Source: Strigops habroptila
Taxonomy: Eukaryota > Chordata > Aves > Psittaciformes > Psittacidae
Reading direction: 5' to 3'
Assembly (NCBI RefSeq): GCF_004027225.2
Contig: NC_044278.2
Span: 94,728,743 to 94,792,742, forward strand
DNA: 64,000 nucleotides
Position 1 is the first letter of the stretch. Every line of letters begins with the position of its first letter. The notes under the pieces are model-generated. The model saw only the letters and a list, made by a program, of their open reading frames with translations, was not told the origin of the DNA and did no database searches. Shown here in pieces: positions 10,874 through 22,699 of the stretch. The position numbers were made by a program, and so were the translations under genes.

Positions 10874-13305
10874 CAGCAAATGGACACTTTTATATTCTTC
10901 TGTCTCAGTCTTCCCTGGGATTGCATACACCCAGAAGTTTCATAGAAGCTGGAGCACAATCCATCTCTGCAAGCCTATGAGTTGTCCAAGGTCATTTAAA
11001 CTGTTAATGGCAGAGCTACAATAAAACAGAATTGTCTCACTTACACTCATTCCGATGACTGAATCTTGTCTGTACACAGCAGAGCAAAGAGATAATTAAC
11101 AAGCAATGAAGACAGTAGAACTCTCTCTCCACAGGACAGCTGTAATTTGTCCTATTGCTCTTGCACACCATTATTCCCTATGAAGAAGACAGAAGACAAC
11201 TTTTGGGCTGACAGCATATCTTGATGACAAACAGTACTCTTAACAGAACCAGACATGAATGATAATTCCATCACCGATATAAAAAAGAATATTCCAGTAT
11301 TTAAAAAATACAGGAGTTCATGATAGTCAGTGAAGGTTATAGGAATCAACATTGCTCAGCTAGGCACTTTCTGAAGTACAATATTAAAAGCAAGGATTTT
11401 TTGTTCAATAATAAGAAACTACGTAATGTAAAAAATCTCATAGGTCATGTAAATTCTTATATGAAAAGGTAACGAAAAATTGTTTGGAGTTTAATGTGAA
11501 GCCAGGATTGTGGAGAATGATGCAGACCATAAATTTATAACAAAGGTAGGGTCAGGGCATAGGCAAAGTTAAAGTAGGCTAACTTCTTCAGTATTTCTCA
11601 TCTGTTATTTGGAAACAACTCGTTCTTAAGTAGAAGGATCCTTTGTGGAAATTCCAGTATTTCAGCTGCAGGTGAGCAGTCTTTATTTTTCTTTACTCCG
11701 TATTGTCCATAGCTTCATTATGGGTCACTCTACCACATCACTAAATACGCTGACAGACAGGCCAGTAGCACACTGGGGATGCTGTGAACTCTTGCCTACT
11801 TTTTATCCACGTATTTCCTAACAAAGAAGTTCTCTAGCAGCATACTATTTGACAGTGACAGCCATGGAAAAAGAAGAGACCAAGTTTAGATGCAAAACCT
11901 GGAAAGGAAGTCAGGCCACATGGGACTTAACCACTGACCCCACCACGTCAACCCCTCTTTCTTTTTCCTCCACTTCCTAAGAAGTTCAGGCAGGCAGATC
12001 AAATTCGTTTCTTTTTCTGCAGTGAAATTCGGATAAACATTGCAGCACTGAACCCATGAAACTGGTCTTTATCATCATAATGCACTGACTATATCTTTAG
12101 GTCTGAATCCTGTCTAAGCTTTGGAAGTCAGATCAGAGGCACATAGCTCAGGGTCAATGTTCAACAACTTACTGTTATGCTAAACTAAACTGTTTGCAGG
12201 TAAGAATCAGTGCAAAACATCGTCACATAGGACTTGCACAAGTACTAAAAATTAAAGGTATTACTTATTAGTGTTTTGTTGGGGATTTTAAAGAGTTGGA
12301 GCAAAACCTGTTTTCTCACCCGTTTTTCTTTATTACTATTAAAGAGCATTTTGTGGACCCCAGGAAATTCTAGATGAAGACATAAAAAATTTCAAATCTT
12401 TTATAAACTGATGGGAAAAGAAAAATTATTTGGCGAGCAATTAATATTAATTATCAGTATGAAAGTGTATTTGTAATTGCAAAGAACTAATATCAAGGAA
12501 ATGAAGTGGAAAATCTCAAATTATAAGAAGGCAAACTGAAACAGAATAGATGCATTATCAAAAATCTAAAGATCACAAGAGTTGTTTGCCACATGTGTAG
12601 ATGGGAGGAGGGGAAAGCCTGGATTTAGGGATCGAAAGACAACACATTTTTACATCTTGGATTAACAAATTGCATGACAACCTATTGAACAGGAAATAAC
12701 TCCTGACAGCTATTCTGTGATTTTTTACACAAGTAATGATAGGAATATGTAAAATACTCAGACATATCTTGCAAGGATCTGAGTTCTCGAAGTTATGTGA
12801 GAGCAAAGAGCAAAGTCTAATTTACTGTTATTGAACCACACTCTATTGGACAAGCCTGTTTTATCTAAAAAATCCAAAGCACTTACTGTACAATATCCTA
12901 GTAGAAAATACAGCTACCAACCTTATGCAAGACTCGGCTTATAAGCATGTCAGTATTTATTCCTGTTGAATCAGGACAATTTAGTGATTGAATCTAAATT
13001 ATAAAGGTAGCCTGAAAAAAATTGCATTTGGTTTCTCTCCTTGTTTTGTCTAAAGCAGCTACTCTTTACATTTGGACTGCAGTATCAAAAAAAAAATTAA
13101 ATGTGTAGTTAAGTACACTGGCACTTTCAAGTGTAAATCTTTGTACCCTTATTAGTATAATGTGTATCTTTACTGCAACTTCATACAAGCTTGAGGAGAA
13201 AAAAAAAAGAAAAATTCTCAGTCATGGAATTATGCTATCCCATAGGAGGAAGCTGTAGATTATCAACCCTTCCTAACTACCACCTTTCCTAATGTTAAAA
13301 GTGGC

Positions 13306-13330
13306 ATAGCTAGAGTGGTGCTCTAGCTAT
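13306..13330. repeat. Perfect inverted repeat, 10-bp arms, 5-nt loop
   Basis: The arms are atagctagag (13306-13315) and ctctagctat (13321-13330), around the loop tggtg. This is the first of two neighbouring perfect hairpins. Confidence 0.95.
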
Positions 13331-13355
13331 ATTTACCTGGTCAGTGGAGAACCAC

Positions 13356-13383
13356 AGCTGCATAAAGCAGGCTTTATGCAGCT
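13356..13383. repeat. Perfect inverted repeat, 13-bp arms, 2-nt centre
   Basis: The arms are agctgcataaagc (13356-13368) and gctttatgcagct (13371-13383), separated by two bases. The hairpin lies 25 bp right of the previous one, and no transposon body is evident around either. Confidence 0.95.
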
Positions 13384-15574
13384 TTATTTCCATCCTCATG
13401 GAAAAGGCTCTGGCACATGACTGAAGTCAAGTATCAATAAAACAGCCCAGCACAGAAAGGGCACAAGAGCTTCTGTCTTAGAGAAAAGGGTGCAGCATCC
13501 TACCATGGCAAAAAGGCCAGGATTTTCACCCAGAAACACAGAGACGATAACCTCTCTTTCCATCGTTGCACCTCAGAGGCAGCAGATGCCAGCTCATTAG
13601 ATCATATCTTGGCTTTACTATGGTTTTGACTGAACAGTCACTTCTGGTGACTTAACTCACTTGCTGATACTGAACATGACAAGGGCAGATAGCCCTGATT
13701 TCTCAGCTGTGAGGCAGAACTACCTCCCAGTTCTAACTGACAGCATCTTAAGGAAAAGTAAGAGGGTAAGTTTAAGCTGAAGGGACTGGGATATGCCATG
13801 TGAGGTGAAATACTCAGGTTGTAACAGCAAGCCTTTAAAAAGCTCTGTGCACAAAATGGCATGTGGATTTACTGACACTAACTTGAATAGATTTTCATCC
13901 TTTGATCACTGACCATCTTTTTGCTCCTGAAAGGCTTTTTTCTTCCCAAACCCAAATTATATTTTCCCAATGTATGTCCTAGAAATAAATTAATAGATTT
14001 TGCTGAAATTACCCCCAAAAGTTGATGCACAAAGACAACATGCTAGAAATTTATGGCATTAATATTTATGCTTTAGTATATTTGCAAAAACTAAACCAAA
14101 GGAACCAGAAACTGCTAAGCAACTTCAACTATAGCTGGTATCTCCACAGGAAATACAAATCATCCACACATACTCAGATTTCTGTAGCACTGTATGTGCC
14201 AGGAGATCTCAAAGGACTTTATAGATCCAGATCTCTGTAATTTTACAAGTTTTGTCATCCTTTCTTGGCTTTAAGGAGATGAGTGGTCTTTAAATTAGCC
14301 TAATTTCTGATACTAATTTCTATCAAGCAGTAACATTACAACAAGGGATGATTTATGGTAAGAGATCTGGTGATTTAGTGGAAGCGTAAGTATCACAGAA
14401 ATATTTCTGCTAAAATAGAAGTGAGGAAACAGTTAACAATGTTAAATTTTAGATTTTCAGTATTACGGTTCAGAGTAACAACCAGCTGCTTGAATGCAAG
14501 TGAGAGAAAATCCATCTTCCACGCTCACATTTCAGTCCGCCTGCTGGCAGGACTTTGGTGCCATGCACTGCTGTCCTGAATGACAGCTTTGCAATGTAAA
14601 GTATTTAAACTTAATCTTTACATCTTCCAGTTCATACTTGTGCTAAGCAAATGTAAATTCAGCTAAACAGTAAATTCCACAGCCAGGGAACCACATGCAT
14701 GAAAGTCTCAGAAAGATGGATGTTTTCTGGTTGTGTAGCTGCTTTTCAAGCAGCTTTTGTACATTGTGTTCTTTCCTGGCCTGGTTTCTCTGTGTGTTCT
14801 TCTTAAGGAATGCCTGTGTACTCATTTTAATCTGACATAAATCTGGCCTATTCCTAACATGATCAGTCCTGTCATCCTTGTTCCCAGCTGCTCCTACTTG
14901 CTGTCTCCCTTGTGCCAATTCACTCACTCACATACTTGAGCTGTAAATGGTATCAGGGAACCTATCCTGCTAAAGAAATAATCTTTTCCCAGTTGGCTGA
15001 GTCAGGTTTGGCTTTATGCTATGTTTAATCCGATCTAATTCTGTCCCATCCCCTCCCTGTGCTGCCCACAGCATGCTAGAAAACAAATTCATGAAAAAAA
15101 AGTGGGGTTTTTTTTGGAGCCGGATGAGTTTACTCATCCAGTTCACTGCACAGCCACTTCAATAGCAGCACTAGTGTGAGGAACCTTGGGCCTGAAAAGT
15201 AGGTGCCTCTGTTTCAATAGCAGCCTGGACACATGCTGGTTTGAATACACTGCTTTAGCTGTTCACCTCACAAAAGGTGAGGTGATGTCAGATGAAAAAG
15301 CCTATAAATCAAAATCTTGCAAGCTTTTCAACATACTACTATAGGAGATGCATTTTTACTTTCTCATTCTTTGCTTCTTCTCTTCCCTTTTCTTCAGTAT
15401 GTGTCTGTTCACTATCAAACTCACAAATACTGGCTTATATTCACAGTATGTGCAAAACCTGAACTTGTATGCCCTAAATAAATCCTAATTAGAACAGATT
15501 CAGTCAACAAAATGCTTTTTATTTTCATTTTATTTTCATAAGTATTCTTTATGTTAATGACCACAAACGTAAGA

Positions 15575-15800
15575 TGAAAAAAATGAAACTATTAAATACA
15601 AACATCTGTATAAAAGCATTATTTCAAAACCTTACCAAAAAAACCCCCAAAAAACAGCGCTATTTTAAAGTCCTGTAAAGGAGTAATATTTCACATCCTT
15701 GTGATCAATAGGACGGTAAAGGGAAAACCTTAGCCTACTGACAAATATTAGTTGTTCATAAAAATGTTTTTATATTCTACATTATTACCTTTATATATTT
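15575..15800. repeat. Diverged duplicate, copy A
   Basis: This block is collinear with 16455-16660 at an offset of about 840-850 bp. Shared words include aaagtcctg (15667), gtgatcaa (15701), ctgacaaa (15738) and attctacat (15774). It is either an old tandem duplication or two copies of an unrecognised dispersed repeat. Confidence 0.8.
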
Positions 15801-16454
15801 GTAATAAATTGTATACTGCTACCATTTTAACAAGCATAATGACTGTATGAATATTTTTGTTTTTAAAAAGATGAGTAGAATGACAGTGGCCACCCTCAGA
15901 CTCGTTTGTAGGTGCTGTTTGGTACAAGGTACAGGAAAATGGCATACACAGAAAGAATATTTTCATTGTTCAGATAAACAGTCTCGTGGTGTTTTAATGC
16001 ACTGAACCAGAATGAACTTAGTGGATGAGGAGGAGCCTTTGATAAGGCTTTTTTAGGATCACTGACATCTTAAAATGTAAACACAGAAGTGACATAACTG
16101 ACTGATGTTTAAGCTGAGATTAGGATACTCCAGCTGTACTGGAGGGCAGATATAAAGGAACGAGCTTGGTTTACAAAAAATCAGTTAGCTGGGCAATGTG
16201 CCCAAGATTCTTATTCTTTTTATTTACTAATGTCAGTAATTCAGGGTGTGGGCTGACACTACAGCTAAAGAGCACAGCCAACTACTGTCAAAGGGCAGCC
16301 TTGCTCCCAGGATGCCCAGGCAGACTCCCAATGCTTCCTTCACTGCCAACACTGGGACTCGGCTGAAGCTGTGCTAAATCCATTCAGACAGAAAATAATC
16401 CCACAAAAAAGTAGTAATTAATCTTCAGCCAGTTTGGCCCTGTGACTTTCATAA

Positions 16455-16660
16455 GGAAATGAAAACAGCTGTAGATGTGTATTTTAAAACCTAACAAAAA
16501 AAGAACCTCTATTTGAAAGTCCTGCAAAGGAATAATGGTTTATATCTGCATTGTGATCAAAAGGCTGGGGAACATCTGACAAACTTTACAGTTGTTTGCA
16601 AGGAATATGAAAGTTTGTACCTTGTATTCTACATCATTATATTTCTATAATTAAATATGA
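16455..16660. repeat. Diverged duplicate, copy B
   Basis: This is the partner of 15575-15800, with the same words in the same order: aaagtcctg at 16516, gtgatcaa at 16553, ctgacaaa at 16576 and attctacat at 16626. The copies differ by many substitutions and small indels, so the duplication is not recent. Confidence 0.8.
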
Positions 16661-17277
16661 AAATTAAGGGATTGTTTGGTAGCTGAAATTTTGATATCTT
16701 CTTTATCAGTCAGGAACTGTCATTCTGCCGCTGGAGCTCTGCTTAGCCAAGTTTGTAGTTTCTTTTTTAGTAATTTCAGAAGGGACTCCCTGGTGCCAGA
16801 CCCTTTACCCAGCAGATGCTGTGCGCTAACCCAAGAGGGGCCACTGCTTAAGATGCGAGCACATCTGCAGTCCTGGCACCCTGACCTCCATGGAACAGAG
16901 CTGCATCTTCTTTGGTTTTAGGTACGCCTCATTTGCTTTTCCAGTTGTCAGTGGCCGCCCCCATGCATTCAGAGGCCCAACACCGGCAGTACAAAGCGCA
17001 AAGCCGTCCGTCCCCTCACAGGTCACCCACAGCCTCCCTGAGCACAGCGCCCCCTAGCGCCCCGCCCCTGACGCTTCACCCGGTGCAAGGTCGGCGCTCA
17101 GCGAACAGCGGCGCGCGGGCTCCACCCAGCGGCTCCGCCGCCACCACCTGCGGGGCGCACGTACCCTGCTCACCGTACCTTCCCCTCCCCTCCCCTCCCC
17201 AGGCACCGGCCACCCAGAGCTGCCCCCGCCCGCCGCGCCACAGCGGGGCGGAGCCTCCCGGAGAGCCCACGGCTACC

Positions 17278-17429
17278 ATGGGCGAGGCGGCGCAACCCCC
17301 ACGGCCCGGGATCGGCGTGGGGGTGGTGGTCACCAGCGCCGCGCACCCTGGCTGCGTCCTCCTGGGCAAGAGGAAAGGCCCAATGGGGGCCGGCACCTAT
17401 CAGCTCCCCGGAGGCCACCTGGAGTTCGG
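17278..17429 (+). CDS. NUDT15: NUDT15 exon 1
   Basis: The exon has 50 codons plus two bases, beginning [18 protein letters not shown] and ending ...GGHLEF-G. The donor GTAGGA follows. An intron of only 105 bp, all within the CpG island, separates it from exon 2. Confidence 0.94.
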
Positions 17430-18812
17430 GTAGGAGCCCCGAGCCCCCCACCCCACACCCTCCCCGCGGCGCCGCCGGTACGCGTGCCCTGTCCTGAGGC
17501 GGCCGTGCCGGGCCGTGCCTTTCCCCGCCCGCAGGGAGAGCCTGGCCGAGTGCGCCGCGCGGGAGACGCTGGAGGAGGCGGCGCTGCTGCTGCGCGACGT
17601 GCGCTTCGCTTCCGCCGTCAACTCGTTCTGCGCCGCCGCGCGGTACCACTACGTCACAGTCCTCATGAAGGGGGAGGCGGAGCCGGGCGCGGAGCCGCGC
17701 AACCGCGAGCCCGAGAAGAACGAGGGTGAGAGGCGGCACCGGAGCGAGGGGGAGCGCCAGCACGCGTTGGAGCTTAGTTTAGTGTGCTGCTTGCCTTTAT
17801 GACCACATGTGGTGACAGACCGAGGTCAGGGCGAGGCTGCAGGCACGTTGATTCCGCAGAGCTGAGCATACGCTCGCTTCTGGTAGAGTCAAGACTTAAC
17901 GGGAGGAAAGTAATGAATTTAAAGTAACTTTGTGTTGGTAATATCTGCGCAGTCCATCTAGACTTACAGAGGAGGAATTGTTACATGATTATCATACAAT
18001 CAAAGGATAATTTGGGTTGGAAGGGACCTTAAAAGACCATCTAGTTCCAACCCCCTGCCACGGGCAGGGACACCTTCCACTAGACCAGGTTGCTCAAAGC
18101 CCCGTCCAACCTGGCCTTGAACACTGCCAGGGATGGGGCAGCCACAGCTTCTCTGTTCCAGTGTGTCACCACTCTCACAATAAAGAATTTCTTCCTTTTA
18201 TCTAATCTAAATCTCCCCTCAGTCAGTTTAAAGCCATTCCCCCTTGTATCTCCATGTGCCCTTCTAAAAGGTCCCTCCAGTTTTCCTGGAGGCCCCCTTT
18301 AGTCACTGGAAGCTGCTGTAAGGTCTCCCTGGAGCCTTCTCTTTTCCAGGCTGAACAAGCGCAGCTCCCTCAGCCTGTCTCCACAGAACAGGTGCTCCAG
18401 CCCTCTGAGCACCTTCGTGGCTTCCTCTGGACCCGCTCAAGCAGGTCCACATCCCTCTTGTGTTGGGGACCCCAGATCTGGACACAGTCCTGCAGGTGGG
18501 GTCTCAGCAGAGTAGAGGGAGAGAGTCACCTCCCTCGACCTGCTGGTCATGTTCCTTTTGAATCAGTCCAGGATATTGTTGGCTTTCTGTGTTGTGAGCA
18601 CACATTATTTTATTCTCTGGCTTTTTCTTTTTTTGCTTTTTCTTTTTTTTTTTTCTTTCCCTGCAGGTTGGGAATGGGTTAAGTGGGATGAATTTCCTCC
18701 AGCAGATCAGCTCTTCTGGGCCTTACGCTGTTTAAGAGAGCAAGGTTACAATCCCTTTACAGAAGAGCTCGATCATCTGAAGGGGTACACAGGAAGTCAC
18801 CAGCTGGGGTAA
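17278..18812 (+). CDS. NUDT15: NUDT15, Nudix hydrolase 15 (nucleotide triphosphate diphosphatase), complete
   Basis: NUDT15 is a cytosolic Nudix hydrolase. Human NUDT15 hydrolyses thio-dGTP/thio-GTP and other modified nucleoside triphosphates to monophosphates and modulates thiopurine sensitivity. The coding exons are 17278-17429, 17535-17725 and 18667-18812, giving 162 aa against 164 in human. The central strand ends in [10 protein letters not shown]. The Nudix box begins at G46 and includes E52 and the R60-E61...E64-E65 metal-binding core. The usual Gly near its end is Ala (RETLEEAAL), as in human NUDT15. The arginine altered in the human R139C thiopurine-intolerance variant is present here as R135 ([13 protein letters not shown]). 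The start at 17278 has a strong context (ACCATGG). Exon 2 encodes an Ala/Arg-rich stretch (FCAAARYHY) and a GC-rich acidic loop ([18 protein letters not shown]) that vary from mammals. Identity is secure. Confidence 0.96.
17535..17725 (+). CDS. NUDT15: NUDT15 exon 2 (Nudix box)
   Basis: The acceptor is ccgcccgcag before 17535 and the donor GTGAGA follows 17725. The exon encodes residues 52-114 with split glycines at both ends. It carries the Nudix catalytic helix ([15 protein letters not shown]) and the conserved [11 protein letters not shown] strand. Confidence 0.95.
17726..18666 (+). other. NUDT15: NUDT15 intron 2
   Basis: This 941-bp intron is about two thirds filled by an antisense CR1 fragment (17991-18598). 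The last 65 bp are a T-rich polypyrimidine tract leading to the exon 3 acceptor. Confidence 0.9.
17991..18598 (-). mobile_element. CR1 LINE fragment (3' end, antisense to NUDT15)
   Basis: This is a reverse-oriented CR1 3' region. On the plus strand it starts near the tail remnant (atcatacaatcaaagg) and continues with 'ggttggaagggacctt' and 'ggccttgaacactgccaggg'. It ends near 'ccaggatattgttggctttc'. It is 5'-truncated and lies wholly within intron 2. ORFs here (such as 18254-18682) are CR1-derived, not host genes. Confidence 0.95.
18667..18812 (+). CDS. NUDT15: NUDT15 exon 3 (C-terminal)
   Basis: The acceptor is ctttccctgcag after a long T-rich tract. The exon encodes [20 protein letters not shown] and on to a C-terminus of HQLG, with TAA at 18810-18812. 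The conserved WEW, LFW and EQGY elements of NUDT15 are all present. Confidence 0.95.
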
Positions 18813-20160
18813 AAAATAATGGCACATGATGTAACAAGCTAAATGAAAGACCTGCTTTTTGGTGTAAAAGAGAAAAGGATACCTCATGCTCACTCTGCCC
18901 ATGGGAAAATACCACCCTTCCTGAAGCCAAAAAGATGCTGGATGTTTCAGTGCTTTGACCATATCTCATGTGAGTTGTCTCTCATTCCACAGCTATTTCT
19001 AGCTGTTGTGGTTAACAATTGATGTTTTCTTTTATATAAATCTCAGAGTGTTTTATTTGGTTAATCTTTATATGGATGAGCAGCAAAAGTCAAGAGAAAC
19101 ATACTCCCTTGGTAACAGTTGCAGCATCAGGCTCAAGAGGAACTTGTTTAAAAGTGCCCTGCTTTCTATGTAAAACTCATTTGTCTATCATGCTGCTTTC
19201 CTTATCATTGTAAATATATAAACAAATAATTATGAATCTTCAACCAATTTTTAAACTTAGCCTTGTCTTGTAGCTTCAGTTAAGATACTGTCATGAACGA
19301 AAGTCATGTTCTACAGACAATGCCCCATTCTGCAGACAACAGTCTATACTTGAAAGTCAGAGTATTATAAACATGAAAAGGATTGTTGATGTTCATGATG
19401 AAAGGCTTGTTGCAGGGGGTAAAGATTCCCCAATCCTTCTTGCCACCCCCTTTCATTACAGAGTTCCATTTGCAGCCTCGGTTACATTAGAATTAACCTG
19501 CAGAAGTGTTCCAGATCTCTACAGTTGATCTTAATTCCTGATCATGTTACTAAACTCCTAATAGTTCAATGGAAAGGTGCCTAAAGTGTTCTGCTAGGCT
19601 GACACAAATAACATTGCACAAACTAATCTTGATTGATAGGTGTAGCTCTACAGTAGACAGCCATACTTTGGGGCTAAAGAGGGTTGTAGGTGCTAAAAGC
19701 ACAGATAGATGTAATTCTGTATGGCCACTGGATTTGATAGATGTGATGAAATGATTGAACTGGTAGGCAATGAAATCACGGTACAAAAACACGGTACACA
19801 CACACACACAAATTTGTACAGAAACAATGAGTTTATATTTTTTCATTTTTCTAGGATCTGTAACCAGATCCTAGATTTTTTTCCAGCTGTAGTTCATTAG
19901 AACATCAGCGATCAATTTTAGGATATGACCTTTTTAAAAAATCATTAATTGCCTCTTTTTTTTCTCTTCAGGGTTCTTCTAAAACACAGTTTTTGTGTTT
20001 CCTTCCAATATATCCGTTGTACAAAATGTTCTGATATCTTTAATTTCTTTTGAATAATTTCTTTTGAATAAAACATAAGCACAATATTGAAAGATTAAAT
20101 TTGTCTAGAATTATGAACTGACTTGTCAGTTGTTAAAATAAACGAGCTTGAATGGTTTAG
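18813..20160 (+). other. NUDT15: Probable NUDT15 3' UTR
   Basis: This sequence follows the stop codon and is AT-rich. AATAAA signals occur at 20068-20073 and 20137-20142, and further ones lie at about 20.3, 20.5 and 20.6 kb. Human NUDT15 also has a long 3' UTR. Which site is used cannot be told from sequence alone. Confidence 0.5.
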
Positions 20161-22690
20161 AGCTTGGAGATGGCTCTTTTTGCAGACAAGCAGACAGAGG
20201 GGTATGAGGTGTAAGGATGCTACTTAATTATCGCAAGCCTCCTGCTTAGAATGTGAAGTATTAACTCAGGACAGATATTCTTTCTCTGAAGTGAATAAAG
20301 AAGATAATGTTATAAAGCAGTTTTGAAATGGGAAATATCACTGAAAATTCCTTTACTACTGTATCTCTGTAGAAAGCTTATTTTTTTCTATTCAAAAGTG
20401 GAGATTTTCTTCTTGAAAGCAACTTTATGTACACTGAAAATTATTCCATTCAACTGTCAACAAAGAGGCTGGAGGAAGAGTTGACAGATGTCCTGCCCAT
20501 CTGTCTCAAAGAGTAAAGGAAAATAAATAGATATTACAATTATTTAGTATGATTTAGTGCAATTTAAAATTTTAGAAGGCATCTAACTCCTTATGTGAAA
20601 ACAGGGGTCACTGTAGAATGGTTTGTCATGCAATAAATATTTTGTTACCATTAATGGTTATATTCATTCTATCTGTTGTAAATATACAAGCAGTGACTGA
20701 AATGAGGACACAGACAGTATCACCATATGTCAGGGCTTCTGTATCCTTTCTAAGTGGACTGATGAAAGGACTACAGTGCACTACTGCAGTCTCAGCTGTC
20801 AGCAATCCCTAACTTAAATAAATTGGGGTTTATGTATCATGCATTTGTACTTTTTTCCCCCAGAAAGTTTGATTCTCAGTAGTTTTTAGCTACTAAGGCT
20901 CACTCCTTTCAACTAAATGTTACGTTTACTTTGATTTTTGGTACTTTTGCTAAATAGGAAAAGCTATTGGGTACACATTTAATAACAGAACACTCAAAAC
21001 TTTATGGTTTGCTTAACTTATTGTAATAGACAGAATTCACCTAAAATGGCATTATAGTTGCCTAGTATTTAGAAAAATACTCCTGAACAGCATATGGTTT
21101 GGAGCACTGATGTAAAGAAACTCAATAGGATGCATCTTACACCCAGACTCTGATTTTATGCTAAGTGAACAGAGGGCAGAACTGTTGTCTTTCTTACCCG
21201 TTTCTTAGATGTAACACACTGGTCCCATTTGGTCCCTTTTAATACTTCAACAGACTAGCAAACAACCCAGGGGGAAAAAAAGTGTTCATTGTTTCTGTTC
21301 ACTCTTATGTCTGGAAACAATCACCCACCTCCACAGTGAATCACATGAGAAAGCCATGTGAGAGTTTTGGGTAGACTGTACATTACACTTCCATCACTAT
21401 TAATTATCTCTATTTGTATTTCATGCCAAGAAAAGTACGTTCTTACAAATGAAAGACGAAAGAGACTAGTGAGCTGTGGCTATGTCATAAAATGTGTTGA
21501 GAGAGGGGCATTTAGGAAAGAAAATACTAATCCCATGGTACAAAGCATTGAGAAGCTGCATTTTGCAATACTGTGAATGATTCTGATCACACATGTTTAA
21601 GAAAAAACAATGTGAACTTGAACAGGGATAGGCAAGATTAACTAGAGCGATTGAGATGGGGCAGGTATATTTGAGTTAGCATGAATTAAAGAGGAAACAG
21701 TCTTCTATGAAGACGCTGGGGATAAACTACAAAGAGGAAAATAGGATACTGAACAAAGGTTAAAATATATATGAATAATTTCAGACTGCAGAATAGAGGT
21801 GAAATTTTAATAACTCTGAAAATACTTCAAAAAGGAACAGCTGAGACAAAATCAAACTCCCAATTTCTCTTAAAACAAAAAGCAGTGCCCCATATTATGC
21901 AACTGAACCTGACTGAAGTCCTTTTCATTTCTACATCCTTATGGGATTTGTATGTATGTTGGTCATATGTAGCAGCATTACTGACAGCAATATTTGAAAG
22001 ATTCTCTGAGCAAACGAGGAAGTACCTGATTTATCAGATACTTCCTGTGAGGAATCTACAAAATGGGAGAGTGGAGAAAATTTGTGATCTATCCTTCAGG
22101 AAGCCTTGCTGCAGGGCAGAAACCTGTAACTGCCATGAGCAACAGTTCACATTAGTTTCTGATCTGATATAGGGTTTACTTAAGAGAAAAGTAGCCATCG
22201 TAAAACGACTCGAGCGAAACAGACCAAGGAAAGCAAAGCCAAGTGCCTTTGGAAAGATGAAAGAACACTTTCCTGCATTTCCTGCTGAAGTAAACAGATC
22301 AGCAGGTTCAAAGAACTGAAAAAATTATAGACAAGAATAAAGAATCTATGAGCACTTTGAACTGGAAGGAGCTGAACCTGCAGTGTGGCCCAAAGCATGT
22401 CATCTCCAGGCCCAGGATGCTTAACCAGAATCCTTGCAAATGGATGGGCACTCTGCATGGCTGCCTCCGGGTCTGCCCAGTTATGTCTGTATCTGGCAAA
22501 GCTCAGTTGAAAAGGACAGGATCTCAGTTCCTGACTCCTCAGCTGCTTCTAATACTGACTTTGCATTTTGTGAAGGGGAAAATGGAGCACAAACTTCTGA
22601 AACTCAGTCAGAATTCAGCCACATACTGGGATAAAATGTGCTGAGTACTGAAGTTACACAGTAACTCATTTAAGATTGAAGTTTGCAAAA
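20161..22690. other. Intergenic gap between convergent NUDT15 and MED4
   Basis: AT-rich sequence between the two 3' ends. No gene or repeat family is recognised. The longest ORF, 21771-22172, shows no domain features. Confidence 0.65.
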
Positions 22691-22699
22691 AGAAACATA

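Larger units (their letters stand above)
10874..16959. other. Intergenic region between SUCLA2 and NUDT15
   Basis: About 6 kb of AT-rich DNA without a recognisable gene. It holds two adjacent perfect hairpins at 13.3 kb and an old pairwise duplication at 15.6/16.5 kb (separate entries). The ORFs here are under 100 codons and show no family resemblance. Confidence 0.7.
16960..17760. promoter_or_regulatory. NUDT15: CpG island promoter of NUDT15
   Basis: This GC-rich, CpG-dense stretch covers the presumed promoter, exon 1, the short intron 1 and exon 2. No TATA box is seen upstream of the ATG. A repeated cccct motif at about 17183-17202 could bind Sp/KLF-type factors, which is inference. Confidence 0.85.

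Noticed and set aside
18254-18682. 142-codon plus-strand ORF in NUDT15 intron 2.
   Set aside because: It reads through the antisense strand of a CR1 LINE and on into the intron's T-rich tract.
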